Shown: positions 11,104-22,134 of the stretch, in pieces | Layout of the letters: the number at the start of each line of letters is the position of its first letter | Position numbering within the stretch: position 1 is the stretch's first letter | Assembly (NCBI RefSeq): GCF_000003195.3 | Contig: NC_012870.2 | Span: 33,611,209 to 33,675,208 of the forward strand | Source: Sorghum bicolor | Lineage: Eukaryota; Streptophyta; Magnoliopsida; Poales; Poaceae | Direction: 5' to 3' | DNA: 64,000 nt | Translations under genes and position numbers: made by a program | The notes under the pieces: model-generated | Databases searched by the model: none | What the model was told of the DNA's origin: nothing | What the model saw: only the letters and a program-made list of their open reading frames with translations

Positions 11104-11563
11104 TGTCGACGAAAGCTAGTCGGCAGTCTACCTTGGGGTATACCCATGGTAGTAGTTTATCGGTAGATGGTGCGCAAGCTACAAACTTGATGGTGACGCA
11201 AGACACGGACAAGGCTTTTATCCATGTTCGGCCGCCATGTGGGCGTAATACCTACGTCCTGTGTCTGATTGTATTGGATTGTGTCGAGTTGAGATGAGAT
11301 GTCCTAGGGGGTTCCTCGCCTCTCTTTATATAGTCCAGAGGGCAGGGTTATAGATCTAGAAACTAATCCTAGTCGGTTACAATTGCCATAGATAACGCGA
11401 TATCAATTCCTATTCTAACCGACTAGAATCTAGCTTGATCTCCGCGTCTTGTTTCCTTGCGTGTGACTACGAGCAGTGGGATCAAGCCTCAGACTGTGTT
11501 GTGATGGGCCAAGCCTTCTGGCCCATGTCTAGCCGTAAGGGTATAGAGGTTTATACCCCCACA
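11104..11563 (-). repeat. Tat-E 5' LTR (460 bp)
   Basis: On the + strand it runs from TGTCGACG to CCCCCACA, so on its own strand it is TGTGGGGG...CGACA. A TATATAAAG promoter box is visible on the minus strand at about 11327-11335. Confidence 0.8.
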
Positions 11564-12229
11564 GGTCACCACTAGCAAGAGGACCGGCGGCAACCTTGGA
11601 GCTTATCTCAACAGGGACGTAGCTTGGTGGCAACCAAGTGAACCTCGGGAGAAAATCATCATGTCAATATTGTTCTTCCTGTTGGTTTGCAAGTCCCTAA
11701 CACAAGCTTGTTCTTACATTCATATACTTGTGTTTGTGTAGTTGCTCTTGTAATTAGTTAGCTTGTGTAGCTTGCTAAGTTACCTTCTTGCTTGTGTAGC
11801 TAGAAGTAGTTCCCTTGCGTGACTAATTTGGTTTGTGTAACCTTGTTAGTCATATTGCTTAGTTTGTGTAGCTAAGTAATCTGCGCTCTCTAATTTGGCA
11901 TTGGTTGCCTTGTTATTGAGCATTGCTAGTGAGCTTAGGAGCTTTGTGCTTTTGCTTACTAGTTGTGTAGGAGCTCCCCGGTCTTGCAAAGTACTAGTTG
12001 CATAGGTTTGTGTGACCTTGCTCCTAGAAATGGTTAGGTGACCTCTTGCAAAGGTAGCACCTTGCTTGCTTGTTTAGGATCTTTTCAAGGTGCTAGACAA
12101 CTTAGATAGAGAGGTGTAGTCTTGGCTAGACCGATAGTTTTAATTCCGCATTTGTTTTCGGTTAGCCGGCGTAATAAATTTTAGAAAGGACTATTCACCC
12201 TCCATCTAGTCCGCCATCTCGACCCTTCA
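11564..12229 (+). repeat. Copia-R 5' LTR, right 666 bp
   Basis: It matches the terminal part of the 3' LTR (about 48165-48830) closely, ending CTCGACCCTTCA in both. Its left part is missing because Tat-E inserted here and the far side was lost. It is rich in the repeated word TTGTGTAGCT. Confidence 0.85.
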
Positions 12230-12231
12230 AG

Positions 12232-12243
12232 TGGTATCAGAGC
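12232..12243 (+). promoter_or_regulatory. Copia-R primer binding site (tRNA-iMet)
   Basis: TGGTATCAGAGC, a perfect complement of the plant initiator tRNA-Met 3' end, two bases after the LTR end. Confidence 0.92.
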
Positions 12244-12280
12244 TAGGTCTCTCTTTTGTGGTCTTCACCGACCCGAGAGG

Positions 12281-12966
12281 ATGGCGGCTTATGGGCTAGA
12301 TGTTGAGTGTCCACACATTTTTGATGGCACACACTTTGCACAGTGGAGAAATTGGATGACATGCAATTTTAAGTTTATTTCCCCTCAAATGTGGTGGATG
12401 GTAGATGTAGGCTTTTCTCATGTGTTGGATGAAGAGAATCTAACTCAAGCACAAGAGAAATGTCTACATCTCGACTACCAAGCTACTAACATCTTCTATT
12501 CATCCATGAAAGATAACATATTTGGTGAGATCATGGATATGAAGTCCGCTCATGAGATTTGGAGTTATCTCAATAAGAAATATGGGGTGATCACTAAAGA
12601 AGATGATGTGCCAAAGGTGGATGCACGTGAGGATGTTGAGCATGACCACAACATGGTGGTTGTGGAGGATTGCTCCACCTCATGGTCAAGTGAGGATGAA
12701 GATGATAGCTATGAGAGTGATGCTTCTACAAGCTCATCCACTTCATCACATTCCTCCATGTCTCATGGTGATGGCAAGGTATCTATTGGAGGTGTGATTG
12801 TTGATTGTGATGATCCAAATTTTGAGCTTGTATGTAGACTCACCAAAGCTTTAAGAAATGAGATGGCTAAAATAAGTAAATTGAAAAATGAAAACTCATT
12901 TCTAAAGACCACATGTGAACAACAAAAGCATCTACTTTATGTTACTACTTGTTCACATGAGGAGCT
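12281..12966 (+). pseudogene. Copia-R gag, N-terminal part (split by Athila-G)
   Basis: This first 228-residue piece starts at the ATG 38 bases after the primer site. It has the UBN2/copia gag domain: FDGTHFAQWRNWM, DMKSAHEIWSYLNKKYG and surrounding helices in residues 10-110. An acidic Asp/Glu/Ser-rich region (about residues 115-165) and a helical segment follow. The frame is open until GAGCT (12962-12966), where the Athila-G insertion begins. The same reading continues at 15321 after the duplicated GAGCT, which shows this was one gene before insertion. The product would be a particle protein. Confidence 0.88.
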
Positions 12967-14608
12967 TGTTGACGGTCCTTAAGTATCAAATTTAATTATC
13001 AAATAAACAAAGAAAAGGATCCAAATGAAATCAACATCCAGACTTAGGGTTTTATCTGACAGAATTCCACGAGTTTCGGTGTTTGTCTATTTCTACAGGG
13101 GGTTATTAGGAAATACAGAAGAAAGGCCCATACGTCGGGATTACATAGAGATATTAACATTCCGCGCAATTATCTTACATCTAGAAGACTCCAGAAGCCA
13201 CGGGAACGAAGTGGAGGCGAAACGGGGCCTGGCCCTGGGCGCCTGCCTAGGAGACCAGGGCGCCCGCCCCCCTGCTGAGTCCAATCAGGACTCTCTTTCG
13301 GGATCAATCTCCACCGACCTAAAGGATCAAGGATAACCGTTCAATCAATGTCGGTTTGATCCAACGGCCCATATTCACTTGGAGGGACTATAAAACCAAA
13401 CCCCCTGGCCCATGGAGGAGAGAGCCTCTCAACCCTAACTCATTATTCCTCAAGGGAGAAGAAGCCTCTAATCAAGCCTAGAGCCACCACATCAATTAGA
13501 TATCTAGATTAGCATAGCTACATAGGATTAGAACAAGAAGGAGTCAATCTTCGATTGGTTTCCGGATCTGTTAAGAGGATTCTTGGTAATTCTCTAATTG
13601 TTCTTCTAATCATCTTTGTTCTTCAATATTATGAATATGACTTTGTTCTACTTCAATATATTGCTTATGACTTTGCTCTACTTGCTTATATTCAAGATTA
13701 TATTGTTCTTAGTTTATCATAGTTATATACTTGGCTTAGTTAGATTGGATATATATACATGTTTAGGATCGTATAGCGTTTATCCATCGGATCCATGGGT
13801 AAATGATAGATATTGTGTAGGCATGGTGCTTATACCGTATTTATCTGCGATTGTACCTAATCTGCCAGATCGTGGGGTACTTCGTGATAGTGACAGCTTC
13901 ATTGATTCTTATATAGTCCCCTTCTCGTGTATTGGGCTTCATAGATATTGTGTAGGCATGGTTCTTATACCGTATTTCTCATTTACCTTGCTAATATCAC
14001 TATGCATGGGCGTAGTCTTGTCTCACAATGATTGCTAAGTATACTTGCACTAACTATGATAATGCTAGACTACATAGTTGAGAATAACTTAGGAAATATT
14101 CTTGTAGTTCGTTCTAATACCATGCTAATGACTTTCTAGAATATCTAATTGAGGTGCTTATCATATTTATTATGTGGCTAAGTATGCTGATCAGATTAAT
14201 TATCTTTGTCACTATTCATTACTTTATATCCTTCATGTGACACTTATCCCTGTATGAAAGAGTTAGATAAATGTTCTCAATTATACATGCAATGATAGAT
14301 ACTCAATGTCATATTCCATTCTATAATCAATATTGATGGTTGCTAATCCCTTCCCAGTGGTAAAAATATAAATAACGATATCTGGAATACTTCCCGGTTA
14401 AAATGCTACATCGGTATTAATCTGTGCGCTTGCAGATCCCATTCATTATTTATTTAGAAGAGCAATTGCATATTTCAATACCGCGTCTCTCCTGTCATGC
14501 TGGGGATGACAACTTGGCTTAAGTGGCATGAGGGATAGGTTTGACATTTTTGGCACCGTTATCAGAATTAGAAAACTGTCTACTTTTTGTAATGATGTTA
14601 AGAATACC
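12967..14608 (+). repeat. Athila-G 5' LTR
   Basis: It starts TGTTGACGGTCC and is closely similar to S1 and S2. A TATA box (CTATAAAA) is at 13388-13395, and a GGGCGCCT/GGGCGCCC pair lies at 13237 and 13258. Near its end is TGGCACCGTT (14551-14560), resembling the first ten bases of a primer site but inside the LTR. The terminal CCAACA of S1 and S2 is missing here, and AATACC runs straight into TTGCCGGGGAAGG, the second half of a tRNA-Asp primer site. Confidence 0.75.
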
Positions 14609-14906
14609 TTGCCGGGGAAGGTTGATTACTAATCAGGAATGAATATAGAATTTTGAGTTATCATTCGCATCACTAATATGATTGAGCTTATCAATTCTCT
14701 CATACAGTTTTACCCCGATATTTTTCCATTTTATCTTATGCAGGGTAATGTATGAATAGAAAACATCTTCTAGGTAATTTTGTTGACAATCCTGAAGCAT
14801 TATTCAAAAAACAAGAGCCAAGCTCAAGAGGGGATCATCAACACTTCAGCAAGAAGCTTCATCCAATCAAGAAGATCACCGGAACTTGTCTTCAGAGTTC
14901 GAAGCC

Positions 14907-15320
14907 ATGGCGAACAAATCGGATAGTTCTCAGCTCCCACTACGGACAACATCCGCACTGGACCTGCTGCAGAGATCGATGGCAACTTTGAGATCAAGCC
15001 TGGACTTATCAACATGGTGCAATCCAATCAGTTCTGTGGGAAGGCACATGAAGATGCTAGTGCTCATCTCTAACACTTCTTGGAGATTTGCAGCACATTC
15101 ACCATATCAGGAGTCCCCAGAGATGCTATACTACTTCGCCTTTTCCCATTCTCACTGTTAGGAAGAGTGAAGCAGTGGTTCTACGCTACAAAGGAGAAGA
15201 ATACTACGTGGGCACTCTGCTCCACGAACTTCCTGGCTAAGTTCTTTCCCATGGGCAAGACCAATGCTCTCCGTTGGAAGATTACAAGTTTTCAGCAACA
15301 ACATGATGAATCCGTAGGAA
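14907..15320 (+). pseudogene. Athila-G gag, N-terminal fragment
   Basis: This is the first 138 codons or so of an Athila gag, related to the gag of Athila-D: FCGKAHEDASAHL, RLFPFSLLG, FLAKFFPMGKTNALR and SFQQQHDESV. It has a TAA where Athila-D has Gln (HLQNFLEI), and small frameshifts near its start. It ends abruptly at the insertion boundary. An upstream ATG at 14752 opens a short frame that may be an N-terminal extension. Confidence 0.78.
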
Positions 15321-16475
15321 GAGCTAAAATTGGTTCATGAGGAACTTGGTGTTACTCATGATAGCTTGGTAAAAGATCATACATTTCTCACTAAGAAGAT
15401 TTCTAATGAAGAAATTAAAACTAGTGAGAGCTCATCACTTGGGTCAAATGATCAATCACATATTGTTACTAACCCTTGTGATGTAGGCAAGAAGCATGTA
15501 TCCACCTATTGTGATGATTTATTATCTATGCCATATTCTTCACATATAGATGCTTGTTCTACTTCTATGTCTTGTGAGACCAACCTTTTGAAGGAGAACA
15601 ATGAGCTTAATGAACAAGTGAAGAATTTGAGCAACAAGTTGGAGAGGTGCTACTACTCAAAAGTCACCTTTGAGCATATATTGAAGACTCAAAGAAACTA
15701 TGGTGACAAGTGTGGCCTTGGCTTCAAGAAGAAGATGACAAAGGGCAAAAGAAAGCAAGAAAAGAGGAAGCTTTCTCATTTCATGTGCTATCGGTGCCAT
15801 GAAGTGGGACATCTTGCTAATGGTTGCCCAAACAAATAGAAGCTCAAGAAGATGAACGAAGAAGAGAGGCTCAAGCATGTCAAGTGCTTCAAGTGCCGCA
15901 CTTGGGGTCATCTCACCTCAATGTGCCCAACCAAGCAATTGGTGAAGCAACAAGAAAAGCCTCAACAAAAGCCACAAGTAGAGCAAGAAAAGAAGCCCCA
16001 AGATCAAGTCAAGTTCAACCATCACGGTGATGACTTGATGATGAAGAAGAAGAAAACAAGAAGGGGTGGAAGAGCAAGGCATCCAATGCAAATCCAAGAA
16101 GCCAAGATGATGAGCAAGGATGATGGACACTTTGCCTCGTGGTGTCCTACCAAGCTTGAGAAAAAGGCTCAAGCAACTCTCAAGAGGCAAGGCAATGAGA
16201 AGCAACACATGAGAAAAGAAGAAAAGGCTCAATCAAAGAGAAGTTGCTACTTGTGCCGGGAAAGGGGACACATGTTGGCTTATTCATGTCCCCTAGGTAA
16301 TAATTCTAAGCCCATTTTCATTGATGATAATACTATGCTTAGAAAGGATGGTAATGGTACCTCTATGGTTGCTATTGCAAAACATCCTGCTACTCATACT
16401 AAGGCATCGCCTAAGTATGTTGCTCCTAACTTGAGAGGACCCAAACTAGTTTGGGTACCATCAAAAAGTGGATGA
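15321..16475 (+). pseudogene. Copia-R gag, C-terminal part with zinc knuckles
   Basis: This continues the split gag in frame from GAGCT. A predicted coiled region (LLKENNELNEQVKNLSNKL) is followed by CCHC zinc knuckles for RNA binding: CYRCHEVGHLANGC, CFKCRTWGHLTSMC, a degenerate GHFASWC and CYLCRERGHMLAYSC (last spacing one residue longer). A TAG at 15837-15839 interrupts the frame between the first two knuckles; the same frame runs on to a TGA at 16473-16475. The C terminus (GPKLVWVPSK) matches the end of gag-only copia-type proteins I know from grasses. No protease or polymerase follows. Confidence 0.85.
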
Positions 16476-19400
16476 ATGTATGTAGGTACCATCGGCACTG
16501 GAGGCTTGATTCCATTGATCCTATAATTGTTCATCATATGTTTGAGTCAAGTATTGAAGCCTAGTGCACATCCAAACTCAATGCCATGACAAGATAGTGA
16601 AGTCCAAATGTGCTACAACATACAAGTGTCACATTCAAGTTGTGGTAATTTATTGAATTAGTATATGGCTTGCAATTACATGAGTTGAAGCTTGCAAATT
16701 AGATGATCATGAGCTAACCAAGGTATATCTTTGTTGATCACATTCATTTGGGTGCATATGAGTTGATTGAATTGGATATATGCAATGTTGCTTGCTATAA
16801 GATGATTGAATGGATTAAATGCTTAGTAATCAAGTTTGGATTGATTTGAATTGGATAAGTTCATGAGATGACTTTTAGTGAGTGGATTGAATTGATATAT
16901 GTCTTGTGAAAGTATTCAAACAAGTCTATTTCAAGTTTGATTCAATTTGAAGAAGCATAGCTCAATTGCTTGAAATCTGTCCATTTTTGAAAAACTGAGC
17001 TAACAGTGATCAAGTCTAAGTTTGAGTGATCAAATCTATTTGGAATGGCTTGAAACTTGGTATGCATGCTGCACATTTATCATAGAAGATGCTGTAAAAG
17101 TCTCATAAAAATTGGATAAGGGATACTACAGTTTTGTTGTAGATCTTATCAGCTATAGTGCAGCAGTTTTCAGCATGTAGCAGTGGTGTAAGAATTGAAA
17201 TCTGGTAGCAATCTAGAAATCAAATGAAGATCAAATTTTTAAAGCTGCTAGATGACTTAGTTATTCACATCTCCACCAAATTTCGTGGTATTTTGATCTG
17301 TACATTGTGAGATATGGATATTTCTTTAAAGGGTACATAATCTGCCAGAAAAGTGGCAATTACTGGATTGATCTAGAGTCACTTCAATTGAAAGGTCCTC
17401 AAGTTGGAAACATGATTATAAGTATTTGAGGCACTAAGTTTGGTTTTTGAATTGATCTAGAAGCATGGCAAGTAATGAGTGCAAGGTCATTTGATTGAGG
17501 AATATACTTGGTGTACACATTTAGTACTCAAATTAGAAGATCAAGATCAAACTCAAGATGATGATAAAGTTTAAGTTCTAGTAACTATTGGAAATCATTT
17601 GGTAGAAAGAAAAGGACTTAAACAAGTAGAAAGAAAAGGACTTAAAGAAGGATTCATGGTTACTCATCATATTAAGTCCATCACTTGAATCAATCAATTA
17701 AAGGCAATTCAAGTGAGTGTCAAGAATGGTCCTTTGGAGAGAGGTCACTTCTCCCTATGTGAGGGGCATGCCGCCCGAGGAGGGGGTAAACCAAGTATGG
17801 TGCTTGGAAGGATAACATGGAAGTGGTGATCCGAAGGACATTTGAGATGCTTAGTTGAAGCAATCAAAAGGATTGATCAAGGGAGCAAGCAACATCCAAA
17901 AGAGAGCTAGTCATGTTATTTCAATTGGTATTCTTAGTAGTTCTCTCATGCAAGCATTGATCAAGAAAAGATGAAGCAACCCAACCACAACAAAAGATAG
18001 TGCACTTGATCATAAGTGGTTTTCATTTCATATGGGTGAAGATTTGATCTATCAATTGGTATTTATAATTGGTCTTCACCAAGCTTATAAATTGGACTTC
18101 ACATTGCTATTTGGAGCTAAATTGGAATCTTATTGACTATCCTCTACTCCAAGATAGCAAAGGTACCATTGTATTGTGCATGATCATCTCATCCCTTACT
18201 AGTATGCGGTTAGTGCATATAGTACATGCTTATTACGATCATGCATGAGAAATGAAAAGTTTTAAATTTATAACCTACCACTATTGCTTGAATGATTAGT
18301 TGATCTAGTGGTATGTATATGAGTTTATTCATGAGCAAGTGAACCCAAGTACTTGATCTTTTTTGGATTGCTAACAAGTGACAAGTACAACATTAGCAAG
18401 ATAACCCTTAATGAGAGGTGTGAAAAAGCTTGTCATTGGTTCAAACCGGACTTGGAAGCTTAGGCAACTCAACTTAGTTCAAGTCAACAATTAGAAGCTC
18501 ATGATGATTAGAGTACAAGAACAAGACAACAATGCAAATGGATATCTAAATTCAAATGTTTCTTTAATTGGTATCCAACAAATGGTACTCATGATGATGA
18601 TAGCAAATGTTCAAGATAGCAAACAAGTGGTTCCATACTAGAAGATCTTAATTGGTAGAAGAATTCCATTTGGTATCCGACAAGATCTTTCAAATGATAT
18701 CACATTTATACAAATGGTATCTAACATACAAGAAGGTGGTTCCACAAGTGATCCTCAACTTTAAGTGATCATCAAGCAATGAGAGTTCCCTCACCAACAA
18801 GATTGGCAAGTGAATGACCCATGCTATGACATAGGGGGAGTGCCCCACCAAATGGTATCAAGGTCAAAGATCCTATGTGGTATCTCAAGAGCAATTCAAG
18901 TAATTTATTTCCAACATATATGGTGATGTCCATCAAAAATGCAAGATTCAAGCCTCAACCATCTATCCCAATGCAATCCTCTGTCACAATGAGATTCACA
19001 CTTTCTCAATTGGTATCAAGTGATTTAATTGGTATCACATACCTTTTATGGAAATTGATGACAAAGGGGGAGAAGTTGGAACAAAGATATGATCATGGGA
19101 GAAGTTGGACAACAAAATATGGGAAGTTGTATGGACATGGATAAAGAGGGAGCAACATTAAGGAAAAGAGTTGGATCAAAAGTCTTGGACAAAGGAAGCA
19201 CACAAGTAGGGGGAGCAAGCTCATGAACATTGATTGTTTGCATTTGATATGTGCATATTCATGTGCTTGCTTGCATTGCATAAGTTTTTTCAATATGCAT
19301 GCTTGTGTGGTGTATGCTAGTTATAGAACTTGATTGATGATATGATAACTAGCATGCATAGGTTGGTAGCTAGACTTGTGTTCTTCAAGTAAAGACTAGA

Positions 19401-19704
19401 CCCTTGCTCTTAATGTTGATCTCATGGGGCTTCTAGTGTTTTTGTTGCCTAGCTACACATGGTGCTAAGGATGGTGTACATCGAATACTTTAAATGATAT
19501 CAAATTTGGTATCGAGCTACAAAGGTTTATTCTATACACCTTAGCACTTAGTAGGGTTTTATGGTGCTTATCCAATTCTTGACATAGAGCTTAAATGTTG
19601 GATAAGTAGCATAAAATCCAATCAAGTTAGCAATTTACACTTGTGTGAAATGCTAGCTTGAAAAAGCTTAAATTCCATATCTTTGTAGAGTTGTCATCAA
19701 TTAC
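16476..19704 (+). other. Copia-R 3' non-coding internal region
   Basis: About 3.2 kb without any supportable gene on either strand, AT-rich. It is dotted with variants of AATTGGTATC and AATGGTATC (for example near 17930, 18058, 18577, 18655, 18715, 18855, 19010 and 19031) and of TTGAAT/TTGGAT. The repeated word contains the first seven bases of the iMet primer site. This may be decayed pol sequence or filler that keeps the RNA at packaging length; I cannot tell which. Confidence 0.6.
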
Positions 19705-19719
19705 CAAAAAGGGGGACAT
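19705..19719 (+). promoter_or_regulatory. Copia-R polypurine tract
   Basis: AAAAAGGGGGACAT stands directly before the TGAAAGG start of the 3' LTR. It would prime plus-strand DNA synthesis. Confidence 0.8.
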
Positions 19720-21370
19720 TGAAAGGTCCTTGTTTGGTTTTGGTAATTGAGTGACAACTTAGGTGGACTAATAGTGTTTATGCGAGATACACAGGAGATT
19801 AGTCCACAGGTGATTATGTGATGATGGAGGATCTCATTGCATATGAGACATGACATGGAGTCATGTGACCAAGGTGGAGAAGATCAAGACGAGGCTTGCC
19901 TTGATGGACCGGTTGCAAGAGTGAAGGGCAAGTTAGAGGCTTTGAAGCGAGGGACCGCGTGTGACGGTGAAGTTTGAGCAAGACTTGGTGCCGATGGACC
20001 AAGGCAATGGTGAAGAGCAAGTGAGGTCAAGATCGATGAACTAGTACGGTCACGTGATGATATGAAGTGGATCATATCATTTGGTGGTTGGTTGGTGCAT
20101 GTGTTGCATCAACATTGGAGGAGATGGAATGGAAAGCACAAGGCAAAGGTATAACCTAGGGCATTTCCATTTCACTGGTCATAGGTGTGTAGAGAAGATT
20201 ATGACCGGATTTAGGATAGATGGTCGTACTATCAAGAGGGGCAAACTTGTTTGCATAACAGTCATCTAGTGCCACTTGAGCGATCTAACTTTGCATACGT
20301 GTTAGGATCGAGTGGCGTCACAAGTTTGAGAGGCTAACTTCTTTAGGAAAATTTTTGTGAAATGCTAACACACATGCACATGGTGGTGTACACTTGGTGG
20401 TGTTGGCACATTTGCAAAGGAGGTGGAGTTCCTAGGGTAGAGAGGGGTTTGGGTTCCTCTCTCCCTCCCACCGAGCTTGCGAGGTGAGATTCGGTGCTTT
20501 TGAGAAAATTAAGTGTATATTTTCTATTGCGCCGGTGAGATTTTTAGAGAAGTCGCGGGCACCGGACGCATTGCGCGGAGGCACCAGACGATGGCCTTTA
20601 GCATCCGGTGTACTATCGGGTATGACCAGAGAAAGCAGACTACACTAGACGCACCGGAGTGAGTCCAGTGCTCAGCGTCCGGTGTGCGCGCATCTTGTGA
20701 CCCTCTCTACGTATGGGTCCAGTGAGCACCAGAAGCTATCGATGCTTAGCGTCAGGTGACCCTGCAGGTTTGCGGAGCTCTCTGCGCACGCGTCCAGTGT
20801 GAACCAGCAGAGCGTCCGGTGGTGCTGTGTTAGGCGCGAGCGTGTGCTAGCTGTTGGCGGCAACCTTTGAGTTCAAACAGCTAGTGACACGTGGCTATTT
20901 TTGGAGCACCAGACGCACTGTTCCAGTGTCTGGTGGCTCCCTGCAGTGAGTCCGGTGCCCACGACTTTTGCACAGTGAAGGGGCAACGGCTAGTTTAGCC
21001 CTTGGGGCTATAAATAGAAATGGTGGCCGGCCTTGGCGAGTGCTTAGCAGCCTTGGGACTTAGTGTCCATGCTTGGGGAGTGCTAGGAAAGCCTCTAACT
21101 CACTTGTGCTTGCAAGAGTGCGAATCAATAGCGAGTGAGTGATTCTAGTGCGTTGCATTGAGAGATTCCATCGAGTGGCACTAGGTGTTCGTGTTGCAAG
21201 CCGGTGGTGCTTGTTACCCTTGGAGGTTGCCACCTCCTAGATGGCTTGGTGGCTTGTGACTCCGTCGAAGCATGCAAGGAGATTGTGCGGTGCTCCGGAG
21301 AAGAGATTGTGAGGGGTACGGTGCTCACCCCGCGGGGATCGCGAAGAGCAACTCTAGTTGAGCGACACGT
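19720..21370 (+). repeat. Copia-R 3' LTR, left part
   Basis: It begins TGAAAGGTCCTTG and runs to the target duplication CACGT (21366-21370) of Tat-A. A clear TATA box, CTATAAATAG, is at 21008-21017. GC-rich motifs (CACCGGACGC/GTCCGGTG variants) fill 20560-20960, the likely U3 enhancer region. The LTR resumes at 48083. Confidence 0.85.
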
Positions 21371-22087
21371 TGTTGACACCATTTTTGGACACATACCCAG
21401 GATCGGTGGAGTGTAGATCGGCAAGATAGGGCAATAGTAACTGGTCTGTAGAAGAGTTGCCGATGAGGGTGGTTGCCGATGAAGGGACAGCTGGATGTGA
21501 CTAAGTCCATGGGTGGTGATGTGTTTATGCTGATGGCCAGCATTAACCTGTGCCGATGGCTACGATGAGGGGTCTGCCGATGATTCGGAAGAAGAACGTG
21601 AAGGTTGCTGATTGGCCTATGGTGGTGTCCTAGTTTGTCACGGGAGGATAGTTTTATGTTTTCCTTAGTTATTTAAATCGTTTTGTATACGGATTCTGTT
21701 TAATTTGGAATTCGAGTTCTAGTCGTGTCTGATTGTAGCTCTTTGAGCAGGGTATAAATGTAGACCCTAGGGCCTTGTAATCGACAGAATCTATCAATCA
21801 ATCAAACACAAGTTTTTACTCATATTCCAGCATCTACTTTTTCGACGACTTCGTCATATTTTTCCTTTTATTACGAGTTCTTAGGAGTTCGTTGACTTAA
21901 GATCGGCGTATTCTTGAGTTCCGCGTGAATACCTCTTGGCTGTGACATCCGGGCGCATCGCTGTTGTCGGGACCAAAGTATTCGAGTTATCACCTTTGCC
22001 GATAGTAAGATCAAATCGGCTAGCACGCCTTAACGTTTAAATCGGGTATTAGCCCTTCGTGTTTGCAGATCAGCTTTTGCATCAACA
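21371..22087 (+). repeat. Tat-A 5' LTR
   Basis: TGTTGACACC...GCATCAACA. A TATA box (TATAAAT) is at 21753-21759. It contains several CCGATG/ATCGGC words like the rest of the element. Confidence 0.9.
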
Positions 22088-22112
22088 CATCTTTTGGCAC
22101 GCCCAGTGGGAC
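22088..22112 (+). promoter_or_regulatory. Tat-A primer binding site
   Basis: TTTTGGCACGCCCAGTGGGA follows the LTR end by a few bases and is conserved in Tat-B (TTTTGGCACACCCAGTGGGA at 51647-51666). It resembles the complement of a tRNA 3' end, but I cannot assign the tRNA with confidence. Confidence 0.6.
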
Positions 22113-22134
22113 CAGATTCAAGATCAAGATCAAC

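Larger units (their letters stand above)
8445..11563 (-). mobile_element. Tat-type Ty3 element, 5' half (Tat-E)
   Basis: A minus-strand fragment containing a 460-bp 5' LTR, tRNA-Arg-type primer site and gag, and stopping at the first codons of the protease active site (position 8445). Reverse transcriptase, integrase and the 3' LTR are missing. Its LTR end sits inside the 5' LTR of Copia-R, so it inserted there; flanking bases are GGTCA at 11564. The lost half of Tat-E and the left part of the Copia-R 5' LTR are not found to the left, so a deletion or rearrangement removed both. Confidence 0.8.
12967..15320 (+). mobile_element. Truncated Athila insertion with perfect target duplication (Athila-G)
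   Basis: A 2354-bp insertion in the Copia-R gag with identical 5-bp duplications: GAGCT at 12962-12966 and 15321-15325. It begins with a 5' LTR, then a partial primer site and leader, then the first part of an Athila gag, and simply stops after HDESVG with no pol and no 3' LTR. An LTR element that integrates normally should end in an LTR, so this end is unusual. The orientation is the same as Copia-R. Confidence 0.8.

Noticed and set aside
10699..11166. 155-codon + strand open frame opposite the Tat-E gag
   Set aside because: It runs through the primer site and LTR end and has no motif; Tat-E lacks the 3' region where an antisense gene would be expected.
12232..12243. Possible tRNA genes at primer-site matches (iMet, Asp, Arg)
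   Set aside because: Only the 12-20 base complement of the tRNA 3' end is present; no cloverleaf sequence around it.
13616..14038. Hydrophobic open frame repeated in Athila-G, S1 and S2 (also 49980, 60600), looking like a membrane protein
   Set aside because: It lies in the U5 side of an LTR, starts in AT-rich repeats and is truncated differently in each copy.
20560..20960. Repeated CACCGGACGC/GTCCGGTG motifs as a CRISPR-like or satellite array
   Set aside because: Spacing is irregular and units degenerate; they are U3 motifs of the Copia-R LTR, and CRISPR is not expected in plant DNA.
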